This document shows, in pieces, positions 44,463-56,800 of a DNA stretch of 64,000 nt. Both the position numbers and the translations under genes were made by a program. Source of the stretch: Sipunculus nudus. Taxonomy: Eukaryota; Annelida; Sipuncula; Golfingiida; Sipunculidae. The notes beneath the pieces are model-generated. The model saw nothing but the letters and a program-made list of their open reading frames with translations, had not been told where the DNA came from and did no database searches. Every line of letters begins with the position of its first letter. Within the stretch, counting starts at the first letter, position 1. Location: NCBI GenBank assembly GCA_026874595.1, contig CM049307.1:50411370-50475369 (forward strand), in the 5' to 3' direction.

Positions 44463-45470
44463 GGGGGTCTGTGAAACAATGAGACAATGTGACAAAATCC
44501 CCTGCGCACACCCAAATCTTTTATGCAAAAAAAAAAAAAACCCTTATGTGATGTCATAATTTTCATCATTCCCACCACATATTATGGAAAATATGTTTTG
44601 TTATACAAAGCCAATTTTTTTTTTTAATTTCAACACTTTCTATGTCAAAAATTGATTTTTATATTAATAACCCGTTTAAAAGATAAAAAAAAAAACTACT
44701 GTAATGTAAGCTAACCCATACACAATGACCTTTGGGGAAGTATGACGAATCAATATACCATGTGGTCGACCAGCTTATCTCAATATTTTAGAAATTATTC
44801 GTTTTAATCTCCTAAACACTGAGGGGGGCAATAGGTATTTTTTTTACAACAAACACCTATAAAAGGTGAGACTGACATGTGCCCATGGCCCCTGAAACAA
44901 GGCCCATGCCATCAAATCTTGGAAAAATACCCCCGAAGGGTTCGGTTGCCCTTGCGACACACCCTTTTTGCCTCAGGACTTCCGCAGCTGTCAAATATTA
45001 ATGGATATTTGTATTTACCTCAAGACACGTATTGTGAAAATCAAGGCTTATGCTGACGTCATATCTCGTACAGTATACTCAATAGCAGACCTTTACTTCA
45101 TCCTGTACAAAAGACACAGCAGAACGAATCTATTTCTGGACATCTAATCTACACGACATGTCTTAACAGGAAGGGCTGATTGGTGTTGGAGCTGGGTTAA
45201 TGATAAAATAAGGGAAATCAAATATAGAACACAATGTAACGGAAGCTTATAGGAAGGTTGTCAAGTCAAAGGGTTAAAAGGCCCGACATGCTCTTTCATT
45301 TACCAGACCGTAAAAGCCAGACACATAGCGAAGGCTACCAATTATGTCGTTTACCTGGTCGTATTGAGCAGAATTTTAAACCTAATATGGTACAAACATG
45401 AAATAACGTATTAAATTAAATTACACATCAAAAGCACTTTTACCGAGTCTCTTTTCATGTGTACGCATGC
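44463..45470. other. Intergenic, nothing recognised
   Basis: Short A and T homopolymers only. Confidence 0.45.
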
Positions 45471-45471
45471 C

Positions 45472-45623
45472 AAACCTTTATTTAGGGTTTCAGACAAATT
45501 CTTTGCTGCCTGCATGGACCCCTCCCCCCTTTTTTCGGACAAGCAGACCTTTTTTTTTTAGATTTTGTCATAAGTCCTCCTGAGTTAGACTCCTCCTTTA
45601 CCTGAATCCTTGAATCGCCCGTG
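45472..45623. mobile_element. GGATCC-ended MITE family, partial copy
   Basis: TTTAGGGTTTCAGACAAA, TTTGCTGCCTG, GGACCCCTCCCCCC and CCTGAATCCTTGAATCGCCC match the right two thirds of the element at 22521-22720. The left terminus is missing. Confidence 0.6.
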
Positions 45624-47558
45624 TATATATAATAATAACCTTTTAAAGTTATTTATAAATCTAGGGGAAATCATATTCAAAAGGTCTAGTTTTCCTAATT
45701 ATGAAACTGAGTGAATTGATACAAGGTCCAGATTGTTTCTTACATTTGTTAATAGTGTAACCACAAATAATGTTAATCTTTTATTAATATCTACTCGTCA
45801 CTGTTTCTTATAATAACATGCAGTAAATGAACTTTGCCATATGACCCTTGACCTCAAGGTTTTGTGAAATCCGACTCGGATAGAGAATAATTTTAAAAAG
45901 TTCGATGCGACAAAATATTTTATATATATATATGTATATGTATACAGTTACCGTATATATCAAACTGCATTCTATTCTAGGGGTTTATATACGTACTACA
46001 TATACAAAAAAATATCTATCATTATCATAAACTTAGTATTTAATTCAAGTTTTCCCACATGTATTATATGTCCTGATATATATGCTATATATATATTCAG
46101 TATAAAGTACTTAAAATTTTTTTCTAATGATCATACATTTTTGTGCATATGTACATCCAAATAATGCCAAGAATACCCTTATCCTTTATATTTGAATCAC
46201 ATGTATATCAGATAATATGAAAAATACGTTTATTATACCAGATTAACGTGTAAAGATACTGCATGCATTATAATATTATGGTGCAATGTCTGGTAATATC
46301 CGTTTGAAGGACCCTATATATATGTGCATGTAGACAATATAAAATAGTGTAATGTGTAAAAAGGCCAACGTTATTGTTTTAAACCGGTTACAGAAAACTG
46401 TGTTTTTAAAAACGGGGTCTAGTAAAAAAAATTGTAAATCCGGTAAGAAAGAACATTTACCAGACCCCTATCAGGGGGATGACTACGTTAACCATCCCCC
46501 CCCCCTTGCTAAAAAGTCGGGGGATGTATATCTCAAAGACCCCCGCCCCCTCTGAGAGATAATTACCCCCTATTAATGATATTGAAAAATATTGTGGGCC
46601 ATGCACTTGACCTATAAACCAGCGTGAGTTGGAGAAGGATGATTCATGTTTCGGCATGCACATATAACTTGTAGATCGTGAACAAGGTTCCGGCAACGCA
46701 AGAAAATGAACCGCTTCCCGTCACGGAAAGTGATGATTCCTGATAAAGCCCATGTCTTGTAACGGTGTCATTCTGCGTTTTGTTACCCATAACTTGGGTC
46801 GTAATTATTTGAATTTTTCACCTTTTTTATGGAAAGACATTAATACAATTTTGTCTTTCCTTTAAAAAAAATGCCTTCCCGCTAAAGATGCATCCTACCA
46901 TCATATCAAACTTTCAGTCACACTCCACTCAGTGAAAACCTGATTCTGTCATTTTACATGCCATCCTACATGCACACTTGCATGCAAAAAGAACAAAATG
47001 TTTTCCATAGTAACACTGTTATATCAGAAACATGATTGTGCTGTGAAAAGAAGGAAAATATAGGAGATGAGGGCATAAATGCCGGAAAGTATAAGTAATT
47101 GTTTCACCATTTTATAGGAAAATATAGGAAATACTTGAGTCCGTGGACAACGCATGTAAAATATATATTTTTTGTGTCATGTCTGTTACTGCTTATCAGC
47201 TGCTTATATATAAAACATCAAGGTAATTTACCCTTCCAACGGATTGGTACAAATTGAAAAATGGCTTACCATGCACGTGTTTGCCCGTCTGAGACGAAAA
47301 GGCGTTATTAGGACCCTTGCATAACTTTTTTTTCGTGACTTCACAGAACTATTTATTTTTCGGAAGGTCCTGGACGCTCAGGTTAAAATGTTGGAAGGTC
47401 ACATGGGGAGGGTATTTCAGTCTAATCTCTAAGCATTATAATAAATTGGATATTTTTTCACGACAATGATCATATGATCGGGTCATTATTTGATTATTTG
47501 ATCATCATGAATTTTAAGAGTTATTTGTCAGCACGGTGGTTACAAAACTGAATTGTTA
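45624..47558. other. AT-rich intergenic, nothing recognised
   Basis: A C/G-rich patch at 46480-46570. No gene or element defined. Confidence 0.45.
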
Positions 47559-47829
47559 GGCCAAAAAAAATAAAAGGTATGGTTCTCAGGCACCGCCCGC
47601 GTTTTAACCCCCCGCATCAAAAATTTTTATTTTTATTTTTATCTTTCAAGAAGATAAATAATATAATTTATGTAGTGTTTAGCAAAAAATTTGTTATTTT
47701 CATGCTTTTTCCTGATTATATGACATTTTTATCGAAACATCCAAAAAAAGGTCAAAAATAAAATACCGCCCGCCCGCACTGATTTCTGAAAAAAAAAATG
47801 CCTGAGAACCATACCTTATTTTTTTGGTC
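47559..47829. mobile_element. PIF/Harbinger-like MITE
   Basis: About 30-bp inverted repeats: left GGCCAAAAAAAATAAAAGG then TATGGTTCTCAGGCA; right end complementary with GACCAAAAAAATAAGG. Flanked by TTA on both sides (47556-47558 and 47830-47832), the 3-bp target duplication of PIF/Harbinger elements. The interior has inverted CCGCCCGC blocks. No transposase. Confidence 0.7.
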
Positions 47830-48189
47830 TTAGAGGTACTCCGTGGCAGCCAGAGAGGTACTTAAGAAGTTGTCTTTGTCGCTATCTCTGACGTCCGCGA
47901 TGTGTTTGTCCTAATATGTAGTCATGACGGTGCGGTAAGTGATCATGTCCTGTGACTATAATTCATAAATGTAGCCATGAAAGTTCTCCGGAAACATATA
48001 TCTGCATGATTCACATACTTTGCTTTTCCGATTAATCACAGGAAGCCCGTGTATACGTGTTTAACGCCCTTTCGCGTCTGTCATTTTCAAAGTACTAACA
48101 AATAGACGTTATACAAGTGAACTAGTGTAGGCCTTGCCAAGCTTTAACGGTCTTTAATTGTAACGCTCTTTCATAACTGCTATTTTTAA

Positions 48190-48625
48190 CTATATTTATT
48201 TTTCTTTTCCGATAGAAAGGATATGCATTCAATCTAATTCATGAGCATCATCTAATTTTTCATTACCGTACTTATGCGCATTTTTTGTTGACTTTTATAT
48301 ATACATTTTATATGACTTTTACATATATATTTTATATATTGTACACAATTGTGCTTTATTTGTATTTTAACTTCGTTTTATGTATTTAGCATACTTTTCA
48401 TAACGAACTTTGCCAACATTTACTTCTACTTTAACTTTGGCTGTGTTTACGTCACCGCTTTTTCGCTTAAAATTATGTGATTTTATGATGTAATTTTAGT
48501 TTATGGACTTATTGAATATTGTATTTTATTGTGATGTATCTGTGTATTACAGGGCCCTTCTGTAAACCGAATTTTACTCTAATAAAGGCTACCCTGAAAG
48601 ATGTTGTAATAAATAAATAAATAAA
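48190..48625 (+). mobile_element. LINE-type 3' end with (AAAT)n tail
   Basis: AT-rich sequence ending in GGGCCCTTCTGTAAACCG, AATAAAGGCTACCCTG and then (AAAT)n at 48607-48626. This layout is typical of 3' UTRs of several invertebrate non-LTR retrotransposons. No coding domain upstream could be recognised, so the call rests on the tail only. Confidence 0.45.
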
Positions 48626-48626
48626 T

Positions 48627-48960
48627 CCCGTTTTATGTGTTTTATGTGTGTGCCTTTGTGGGTGGGGGAGGGGGCTTGTGTGTTTGTTCACAACATAACT
48701 CAATCATGAACGGAATCTCGGGGGATTTCGGGTCAATGATGAATCGCTTGGATTTTGGTGTGGATCCGGTTCAAGATAATTATATAGATTCATAAATGTG
48801 CAGTCACTTTTGCACGAATGAACATCGGAATATGGGCTGAATAAGTGAATGCAAGGTTGGGAATTAAGCATCCCACAGAAGGAACCACCCACATGGCGAA
48901 GGCTTGTATTCAAAGGAATGCAGAATTACAGTTTAAATTATAACTAATTATAATATCTAT
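48627..48960. other. Intergenic, nothing recognised
   Basis: No supported feature. Confidence 0.4.
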
Positions 48961-48964
48961 TACG

Positions 48965-49165
48965 AGGTATTCTCCCTGGGTCAGATGATGCGTTCGGTTG
49001 TCTGTAGGGGTGAAGGAAACAGGAGGACCCGGAGAAAGACAACGACTTTGGACGGGCAACTACAACCCACTCTCATTAGCTACTCCGGGAATCAAACCCC
49101 GGCCGCCAGCGGAGAGTGCCCAGCGTTTTACTACTCGGGTAGGAACAGACTAAACCACATGCGGT
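48965..49165 (-). mobile_element. tRNA-derived SINE, family A, copy 3
   Basis: On the minus strand: CTACCCGAGTAGTAAAACGC, GGGGTTTGATTCCCGG (B box), GCTAATGAGAGTGGG, and CTTTCTCCGGGTCCTCC with TTTCCTTCACCCCTACAGAC. Same order as at 7.8 and 42.0 kb. Confidence 0.7.
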
Positions 49166-49169
49166 AAAG

Positions 49170-50625
49170 CGAAAAATATTTGTTTGGACCACCACAATAA
49201 CCAAGACACTCCTCTTTAACAAGACAAGTGTGTGTATGAAATTTTGTGACTAATCTTACAGCCATTGCTCAGTGATTCTGTGAATTACGCCTTAATTTTC
49301 AATGATGAACTACATGGAAAAATTAAATGTGTCCAATAAAGTTCTGAACAATTTGATGTACCGAATTTCTACAAATCTTGAATTGTAATATTGGAATAAA
49401 TTCTAACTGTTTGTGCTTTTAAATATGGAAAATCTTTGAAATCTCTCTTTTAACTCAAAAAAGTGTCGGAAATAAAAATGTATCCATACTTAAAGTGCAT
49501 ATGTCAGTTTGATTTTAATAGAGTTTATATCATGCATTTTATATAATTACATATATCCAAAATAACGAAGACCAGACTTCGTGGAACTGCTTCCTGAGGG
49601 CCTTTTTTGTCAGGGATGCAGCCTAAAATCATAGTTTTCCGGACTTTAAAGCTAAATTAGAATGATAGTTACTGAAATAAATGTACTGTGATCCAGAGAT
49701 GAAGATCTTAGAAAGGCTTAATCGAAGTAGACCAGAAATAGATCACCAACTTGATTTATGGATATCTCCGCATGAAAAAAAGGCCCTCGATGGTTGTATC
49801 CATAGCAACGCAGCCTCTTATGGCTCACCAATGATGGCAAAAATGTCAATATTTTTCGTGTCAATATAACAGGTTACTTTGATATTTGTTGATCCAGGAT
49901 ACTGGTTTTTAAGACAGATGGAGAAAACCCGGGCCGGTTTATTTAGATCTGTATATATCACAACTTGCGATGACCTTATGTGGCAAAATTACTTCACGAG
50001 TTGCCGCTTATGTCAACACAAATAAAATCATACTTGCATGATATAATTTGCGGCTTAGACGGCGACCGACAGTCTCATTTGGTTTGAACCTTTGCTTGCC
50101 GAGTCAGCCAGACGTTTCCGGTGTAATATCATGTCTCCGTAATTAGGTTGCTATAACAGCGGCATGTTGCTGACACATTGGTTTCCTATGCCTGTTTGGC
50201 ATTCCGTATCCTAATTGTTATCTCGGTAGCAAAAACAATCTTATTTTTATCTCATTAAATCAAGCCTATTCCGTTTTAAACCAATAATGGCTGACGAATA
50301 TCGATTTAATGTTAAGATATACATAACTAAACTTTTTAAATATACACCACATTATAGAAAATGTTTATAGCTATCGAAATATGTACATATCAAGTGTCTC
50401 AAGGCAACATTTTAGGTAATATTAAGGAAAAACGGGAACAATGTTTAATTAGATTGGTCAGACATCCCTGATACCTTGTTTTGTTAATATAAAACCTTTG
50501 TCCTGTGATATCTTACTCAGTCACGAATAAAACATTACAAGGTGAATTATAATTATTATCACAAATAACATTATGTAAGTATAAATAAATACCTCAAAAG
50601 ATAAGATTTTACGCTATTTAAGTGG
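49170..50625. other. Intergenic; possible regulatory segment
   Basis: 49930-50240 is less AT-biased than its surroundings and looks unique (GGCGACCGACAGTC, CCGAGTCAGCCAGACG), which might indicate a conserved non-coding element. No proof from one sequence. Confidence 0.3.
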
Positions 50626-50639
50626 AATAAGTACCGTAT

Positions 50640-50805
50640 CTCGACGCAGACAAGCGGTTAGGGGGTCCGATTTCGGAACATAAGGTCCCTGGTTGAGTCC
50701 CCACTGGTATAACAGTATAATTTTGAGAGGTCATCTCTTATAATTACACCATATGTCTTCCGGATGAGTCCTAGCTTCATGACAATAAAACCTGGAATCT
50801 ACAAG
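50640..50805 (+). mobile_element. tRNA-derived SINE, family M, copy 2
   Basis: Box-A-like CGCAGACAAGCGGTTAGG, a box-B-like GGTTGAGTCCC at 50690, then GTCTTCCGGATGAGTCC and ATAAAACCTGGAA, which align with the tail of the 18.5-kb SINE. Confidence 0.65.
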
Positions 50806-52180
50806 ATTTAAAGAAGGAGTTTATACGAGTCTTGATTTAACGATAACATAACATATCATTATTAATATATTACGTTTAGGTCAAACAACAGAAATTTCTG
50901 TTTTACAAACTCTGGGTAAAAAAATATGATGCGAGCAGGAGGTCTTGATCCTATAATTAAAACAAGGGACCCATGGGTCACGGCGCTCAGCTGTTATATA
51001 TGATAAAAAATATGATTTGGGAAAGAGGCACATGCTTGTTTTGTGTGGTAATAAATATATGCTTTATCATGAGTTGTTGGTGTTTAGCTTATGTATGATT
51101 TTGATAGTATCTTTGGAGACAGGGAAGAGGATTGATTTCATTTATTTTATTAACAAATGGAGTGCTATTGTCACACAGATTTTGACTTGGCCATATAACT
51201 TATAAGCAGCACATATAATAAAAGAGTTTAACTATTTATTAAAATTTAATAACAAATATTGTGCCAATATAATTTTTATTAAAAAAAATCATATGATTTT
51301 TTAAGATAAAATATAACTGAAATGATTATTGAAATAATATTATAGAATATATTCATGAATGCATTCATGAATACATTTTGAAAGTATCTGCACTGGTATT
51401 CAAATACTTTCATTTTTACCTGAATTCCCATTCTTATGCAATAAATTTTTTTTATTCCAGTACATATTCATATTCGTATTCAAATACATTTGCAAAGCAT
51501 TTGCACCATGTCTAGTATTTATTCAGTTTTAACCAAACAATGATGTTGAGAATCCAGAATATACAAAATTCACAAATTTAAATAATGATCATAAGTACCT
51601 GGTTTTATGGCTTTTATTTATGTTAAAAAAATAAAATGTAATATATTCACTTTGGACTACTTTCACATCTACACACTAGACACAGTAGGAATCTAGATTA
51701 ATATTATCAACTGCATCTTTGTCTATCATTAATTTCCTTCAAATGATCCCTAATGATTAGTAATGAATAATATGATTTATTTTTTTATCATTAAAATTTC
51801 ACTGAAAAATACCATAGGAGACTGCATGGTGTTATTGACATGGTGCACTGACATTGACATTCTATCCATCCATACAAGATTCTTACATCATCAGTAACTG
51901 CAAGTTAATTTTCTGTTACTCATCAACTAACATATTCCTTTTCTATAAATTTTTCTTTAATTTTTTATTAAAAAAATACAAAATTATTAATTTATTGTTT
52001 ATTGTTATGTGGTTTTTAAAACAACTACTAGATGAGTTGGGTTGGACACTTTGATCAACCGTGGCTGGGCCTTAGCTGCCTGGCTGCCCCAGTGTATGCT
52101 TCGCTCAAGCATGCATAATCTGATGAAAGGTCAACAAGGTCAACATACAGGTGACTGAAGAGGGGCTGGATTAAGCCTGG
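50806..52180. other. AT-rich intergenic, nothing recognised
   Basis: 51350-51500 holds repeated ATTCATGAAT and GTATTCAAATAC palindromes. No gene. Confidence 0.4.
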
Positions 52181-52189
52181 GTCTGACAT

Positions 52190-53560
52190 GGTCTCATAAA
52201 AACATTAATAAAAGCTACAATATTTGGCCAATTTATTTCAGCTTTCTAAACTACAAAGATGAAATCCTTATGTGTGCATAATATGAAAATTATATCAACA
52301 ATGCTCTCAGAAAACAAACGTGCCATGGTCAAATTTGGGCAAATTTTAAGGTACTAATTTTATATTTATACTAATAACTTATAAATTTGAAAAATTCAGA
52401 ACTAATTTATGGTATTCAATTGAATCTTGATTAAATAATGTTACATCCCTGACAAAAAATCTATAGCTTCAGCAATCCTCTTGTTAAGGGAGTAAATATA
52501 TTTCTTGATTATTTAAAAAGTGCATTATGTTTGGGCCCATAACTTAAAACAATTACGCAATACTGACATCATTTCTGGCATGTGCATAGCGAATGTATAG
52601 AAAAATATGTATATTATATATGATCAAAGTCAGATCAGTGGTTTTGATATTAGGCAGTCTTACAGTGGAACAATGGGTTTTTAATGGAAAAATGAAGTTT
52701 TTCATTAATATTTCGAAGGAATTAAGTCCTAGTGATCAAATTCTTGGCATGGTAGGGGATTTTGGAGACATCTTACTGTATGCTAAATTTAAGGAACTTA
52801 GAGCTGAAGCTGGGGAGCTGAGCTCTAGCAAACTGCATAACACTAGCTTGATGTAAACTTGATGTGACATGGTGCTTGAAAACTTGAATAAAATCTACAG
52901 TTTTTGATCAACTGGTTTCAAATTTTTGGTGTTAACAGACAAAATGCTAACAAAAACATGCTGTGAAAAATAAATCAACAGTACTTACAGGAAAAAAAGT
53001 GCCATGGTCAAACTTGGGCAAAATTTAAGGTACCAATTTTATATTTTTGCCAATATTTAAACAAATTTAACAGATATTGATCTAATTTTTTGGTATGCAA
53101 TTAAATTTTGATCAATTAAAGTTGTATTACTAAAAAAAAAGTCCCTACCTTTAACACTTTTGTTCTTAAGTGACCAAATATCTTTCCTGATTTTTTTACA
53201 AAGTCCATTATGTTTGGGCCCATAACTTTTTTTTAATTAAATAATACGGACTTAATTTCTGGCATGTACATAGGAACTATATAGAGGAATATTTATGGTA
53301 AATATGAAGAAAACCAGATGAGTGGTTTTGATATTAGGCAGTCCTGAAGTGTGAAATAGATTTCTAATAAAAAAATTGAGGTTTTTCCTTAATATCTCAA
53401 AGGAACAAAGTCCTATTGACCCAATTTTCGGCATGGTAGGAGATTTTGGGGACATCTAACTGTATGGCGAATTTCAGATTCGTAGGTCCAATGGTGTCGA
53501 AACGTGCCAGTCTTACGGACGGACATCCGGAAGGACGGACGGACGGACATCCGGACGGAC
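52190..53560. repeat. Tandem duplication, ~0.68-kb unit
   Basis: Anchors recur at a constant spacing: TGCCATGGTCAAA at 52321 and 53000, TTGGGCCCATAACT at 52531 and 53213, GTTTTGATATTAGGCAGTC at 52641 and 53325. CTTGGCATGGTAGGGGATTTTGG-type sequence ends each unit. Copies differ by perhaps 25%. The frame at 52593-52856 lies within unit 1 and is not conserved as protein in unit 2, so it is not called a gene. Confidence 0.75.
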
Positions 53561-53620
53561 GGACGGACGACGGACAATGGACCACGACTATAGCTCAGAT
53601 GACTTATAGTCAGCTGAGCT
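53505..53620. repeat. GGAC array and 13-bp hairpin
   Basis: GGAC/GGACATCC tetramer-type repeats at 53515-53575 are followed by AGCTCAGATGACT (53592-53604), a 3-nt loop and AGTCAGCTGAGCT (53608-53620); 12 of 13 positions pair. It looks like the 3' terminus of the element that makes up the 0.68-kb units. Confidence 0.7.
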
Positions 53621-53624
53621 AAAA

Positions 53625-55180
53625 AGGAACGATAAATCCGCATTCTTATGAATGCAAACCTCCGCCATTCACTTAATCGATCCATATTCCCAGGCTCACT
53701 CGTGCATACGTGACTTTCCACTAGTGAATATTATATGATGACGTTCCTAAATCCGGATCAGGTGCCCGATCCACACTAATTCCTGCTCGATTCTTCACTG
53801 GCCATTTCAAGAAATGCCCTGAAACATTCATGAAATACCGTTAAAAAATGTGTGAGTTATGTTGTGAACATACACACACAAACACACACACACACGAACG
53901 GGAATGAACGCTAGGCGGAGGCAATAAAGTCTAAGCTGACGGGTTAATAACACACATCAAGCGGACCAGTATCGAAGTATAGATGATGCCGCGAAGCCTG
54001 GCAGTCAGCAGACAACACCGGTTTGCTGAGATGCGGGCGGTGTCCTCGATAGCCGTTGGGCGTGTCCTTTTAACCGCCTTGTCTGTAATTAACCTTAATA
54101 CATGGCTCTAACCAGTCTGACCTCTAATGGACGCCAAAAATGGGGGCATTCACCGGGAACGCTGCTATGCTTTTGGATCAATGTGCTGTAGACGGAGGGG
54201 ATTAGGCTGTATGACACGACCAGACCCGACCCCCCACCCCTCCGGCAACAATCCCAGCCATGCATAAATGACTCAGTAGTTATTTTAATGTTAACTGATA
54301 TGGCCTACTGACATCTCGGCAGGTTTTCTTATCTCGAAGGGGCTGCACTTTCGTTAGGTCATTTCACGGTTGGCTGATGGTGAGGGGGGGGGGGGCGAGT
54401 TTACTAGGCGTTTGAACAGAGATAAACGGAGGGATGAGGTGTTGAATTTAAGGCCGGATTTTTAATGGGAGTATTTCTTGCCATGCACGCTTTCATGAAA
54501 CAATGCATACATAATAGAAACATACGACCACACTACGTCTTTTTTCGTGGAACCGACTCATGACTTTCTCAGTCCTGTGAGTGATTTTTTTTTTTGGGGG
54601 GGGGGGGGGGGCATGTGTTTATATTTTTTATTGTGTTTTACAAGGCAGCACTTTCAATTTTTTCCAAATATACATAAAAATGCGTAAAATTTGCGGACAA
54701 AAAAATGAGGTATATATTTACAATGCAAATTTATAGGCAGTGAGACACCCGGATATTCAACAAAAAAGACATTCTCTAATTAAACTGGTTTTTTTTAACA
54801 TTTCAGAAAATATGAAAAAAAAGACACAATGATTACTGAAGTTTCTAAATTCCTTCCCTCCTCCCTATGTCTGCCCCCCCCCCCCCCCATGCATCAAGGA
54901 TTATATGTCCGTCCCTGTGTTATAACATGAGAACATCTGATCTGGCCGAGAGCTGACAGACCTGCGAGCCCTGGGGAATCACGTCAAGTGGACGCATCGC
55001 CTGTGGCTTCCCGGCCGCCAGTCTGGTTTCTGTCTGCTGAATCAGCCACCGTCAGTCCAGACTAACCAACTGCTACAGACTTCATCAGGGCCCGATGTTA
55101 CTGATTGATGCAGGATTATATACATGTGTCATATAAGTATTAAATCATTTATATGGCAACATCGTTCTCTAAACAAAATC
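53625..55180. other. Intergenic; G/C homopolymers
   Basis: G runs at 54386-54396 and 54596-54612 and a C run at 54876-54889. 54920-55090 is relatively GC-rich and unique-looking but has no frame or splice pair that can be defended. Confidence 0.4.
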
Positions 55181-55184
55181 AGGA

Positions 55185-55860
55185 AGAACTGGTGATAAAT
55201 TCCAGTTCAATTATAAAAAAAAAATTGAACATGATTCTATTCAATTCAATTGTATTTCAATTCATATATCATATTTCCGTTTTCACTAAAGAGAAAAATA
55301 TAACAATTGATATTTCAAAAATCACTAGTGAAGAACAAGCGCCCCCTGCTTACTGTTAATGCAAGATTTGTCGGTTTTCACGGTGATTTAAAATTGTTAT
55401 GTAGATTATACAGGTACCTTTGAATAGAAGTGTATCCAGGCACATTTGAAGGAGAATGGAAGTCGGTACTAATCACTGACACTATGTGAAGGGGGTTATT
55501 GGCCAAAGGTATGTAGAAACTTATGTTGTCTTGCATTTTCAGTTATATATATATGCTACAACGGTAATTGGCCACACGCGGAGTTCTGCAAAATAGAGCA
55601 GGGAACATTACACGCTAGACAAATTGTCATGTGTCTTGCAACTGTTACTATTGATACTGCTGGCAGACCTGCTGGGTGCCTATTCAGAATGTTCAATCCA
55701 AGTTCAATTCCAATTCAAGATGTTTTTATGAAAGTTCAATTCCAGTTCAACTGAATTTCAATCCCAATTCAATGTGTTGGAAAATATATCGAATCCAATT
55801 CTGTTAAATTTAATTTTATTTCATTTCAAAGACAATTCAAAACTCAAATAAGTTTATTTA
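55185..55860. repeat. Degenerate AATTC/TTCAA pentamer clusters
   Basis: 55185-55265 and 55690-55860 are dense in TTCAATTCC, AATTCAA and CAATTGAAT words, about ten TTCAA in the second block. The 420 bp between them is ordinary, so the blocks could be the two arms of one element. Confidence 0.45.
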
Positions 55861-56690
55861 GACATTTCATCGGCGCTTGTGTTGACGCATAATTCATAAC
55901 CGGAGAACATGATACTTACCAGACTATGGTTTCGGCAGTGCTTACTGAACAATGCCTTGGTAATTCTTTAACTCATGTGTTGCTACCATTAGGCTGTCAT
56001 GTTATGAAAGTTTAATGCTGTGAATTTGTAATATATTCTAAATATTTGTATATTTTATATATATCTAAAGAGGTACACAATTTGTTGCACATATTTTCCT
56101 GGTCATTTAGCTCCATTGACCTTCGTGCATACTCATTCAACAGGCAGTGTCACCTACTGGCAATAATAAAAAATCTATTAAGTGGTCTTTAAGAGAATAC
56201 AAAATATTTTTATTGCTGACATGTTGATGCAAAATATGTCGAAAATATTAACTGTGCATTTATGGATGAATTATAACGAGGGACGCTTATCAAGTTCTAT
56301 CCATCATATTGTTGTATTAAAATAATTTCGGCAAATTTGCATAATATTATTCAGAGAGAACAGAAACGCAATAATTAATTTATGCTTAATTAGGTTATGA
56401 CCATTTGAGTGAACCCAAAATATCTTATCGAAATCCTCCGGCCCGCTCAGTTCATTATCTTTAACATCATGATTTATGAGTCCGTATCGTAATTTGCATA
56501 AAAGATAACGTCTCAGGATGAACGAAATGCAAAACGTATACGGGAGTTCAAATTTAAAGAAAATTATATTGGAAACTCAACGATACTGACACAATCCAGT
56601 TAATGTAGCTACTGCAGTCAGCGACCCCGCAATGAAACCACCTGTATTAACAGCTACTGCATGGTAATGAGACACTTACGAATATTCCTG
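55861..56690. other. AT-rich intergenic with POU/homeodomain-type words
   Basis: Octamer ATTTGCAT at 56335-56342 and 56492-56499, with TAATTAATT and CTTAATTAGG between (56372-56393). No gene. Confidence 0.4.
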
Positions 56691-56800
56691 GTGTAACGGT
56701 TTTAGATTACCCCCGTGTTATATTACCGGGGGTAACTTGAAATCGATATATAATTATTCTTTAGCAGCTGTTACATAAAATCGATTTCATATTATCGCCT
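56690..56800. repeat. Interspersed repeat D, copy 2
   Basis: Matches 28455-28600 over GGTGTAACGGTTTTAGATTA and GGGGTAACTTGAAATCGATA. Confidence 0.5.

Noticed and set aside
52593-52856. 87-codon plus-strand frame
   Set aside because: Lies in unit 1 of a tandem repeat; the corresponding part of unit 2 is interrupted and the peptide is unrecognised.
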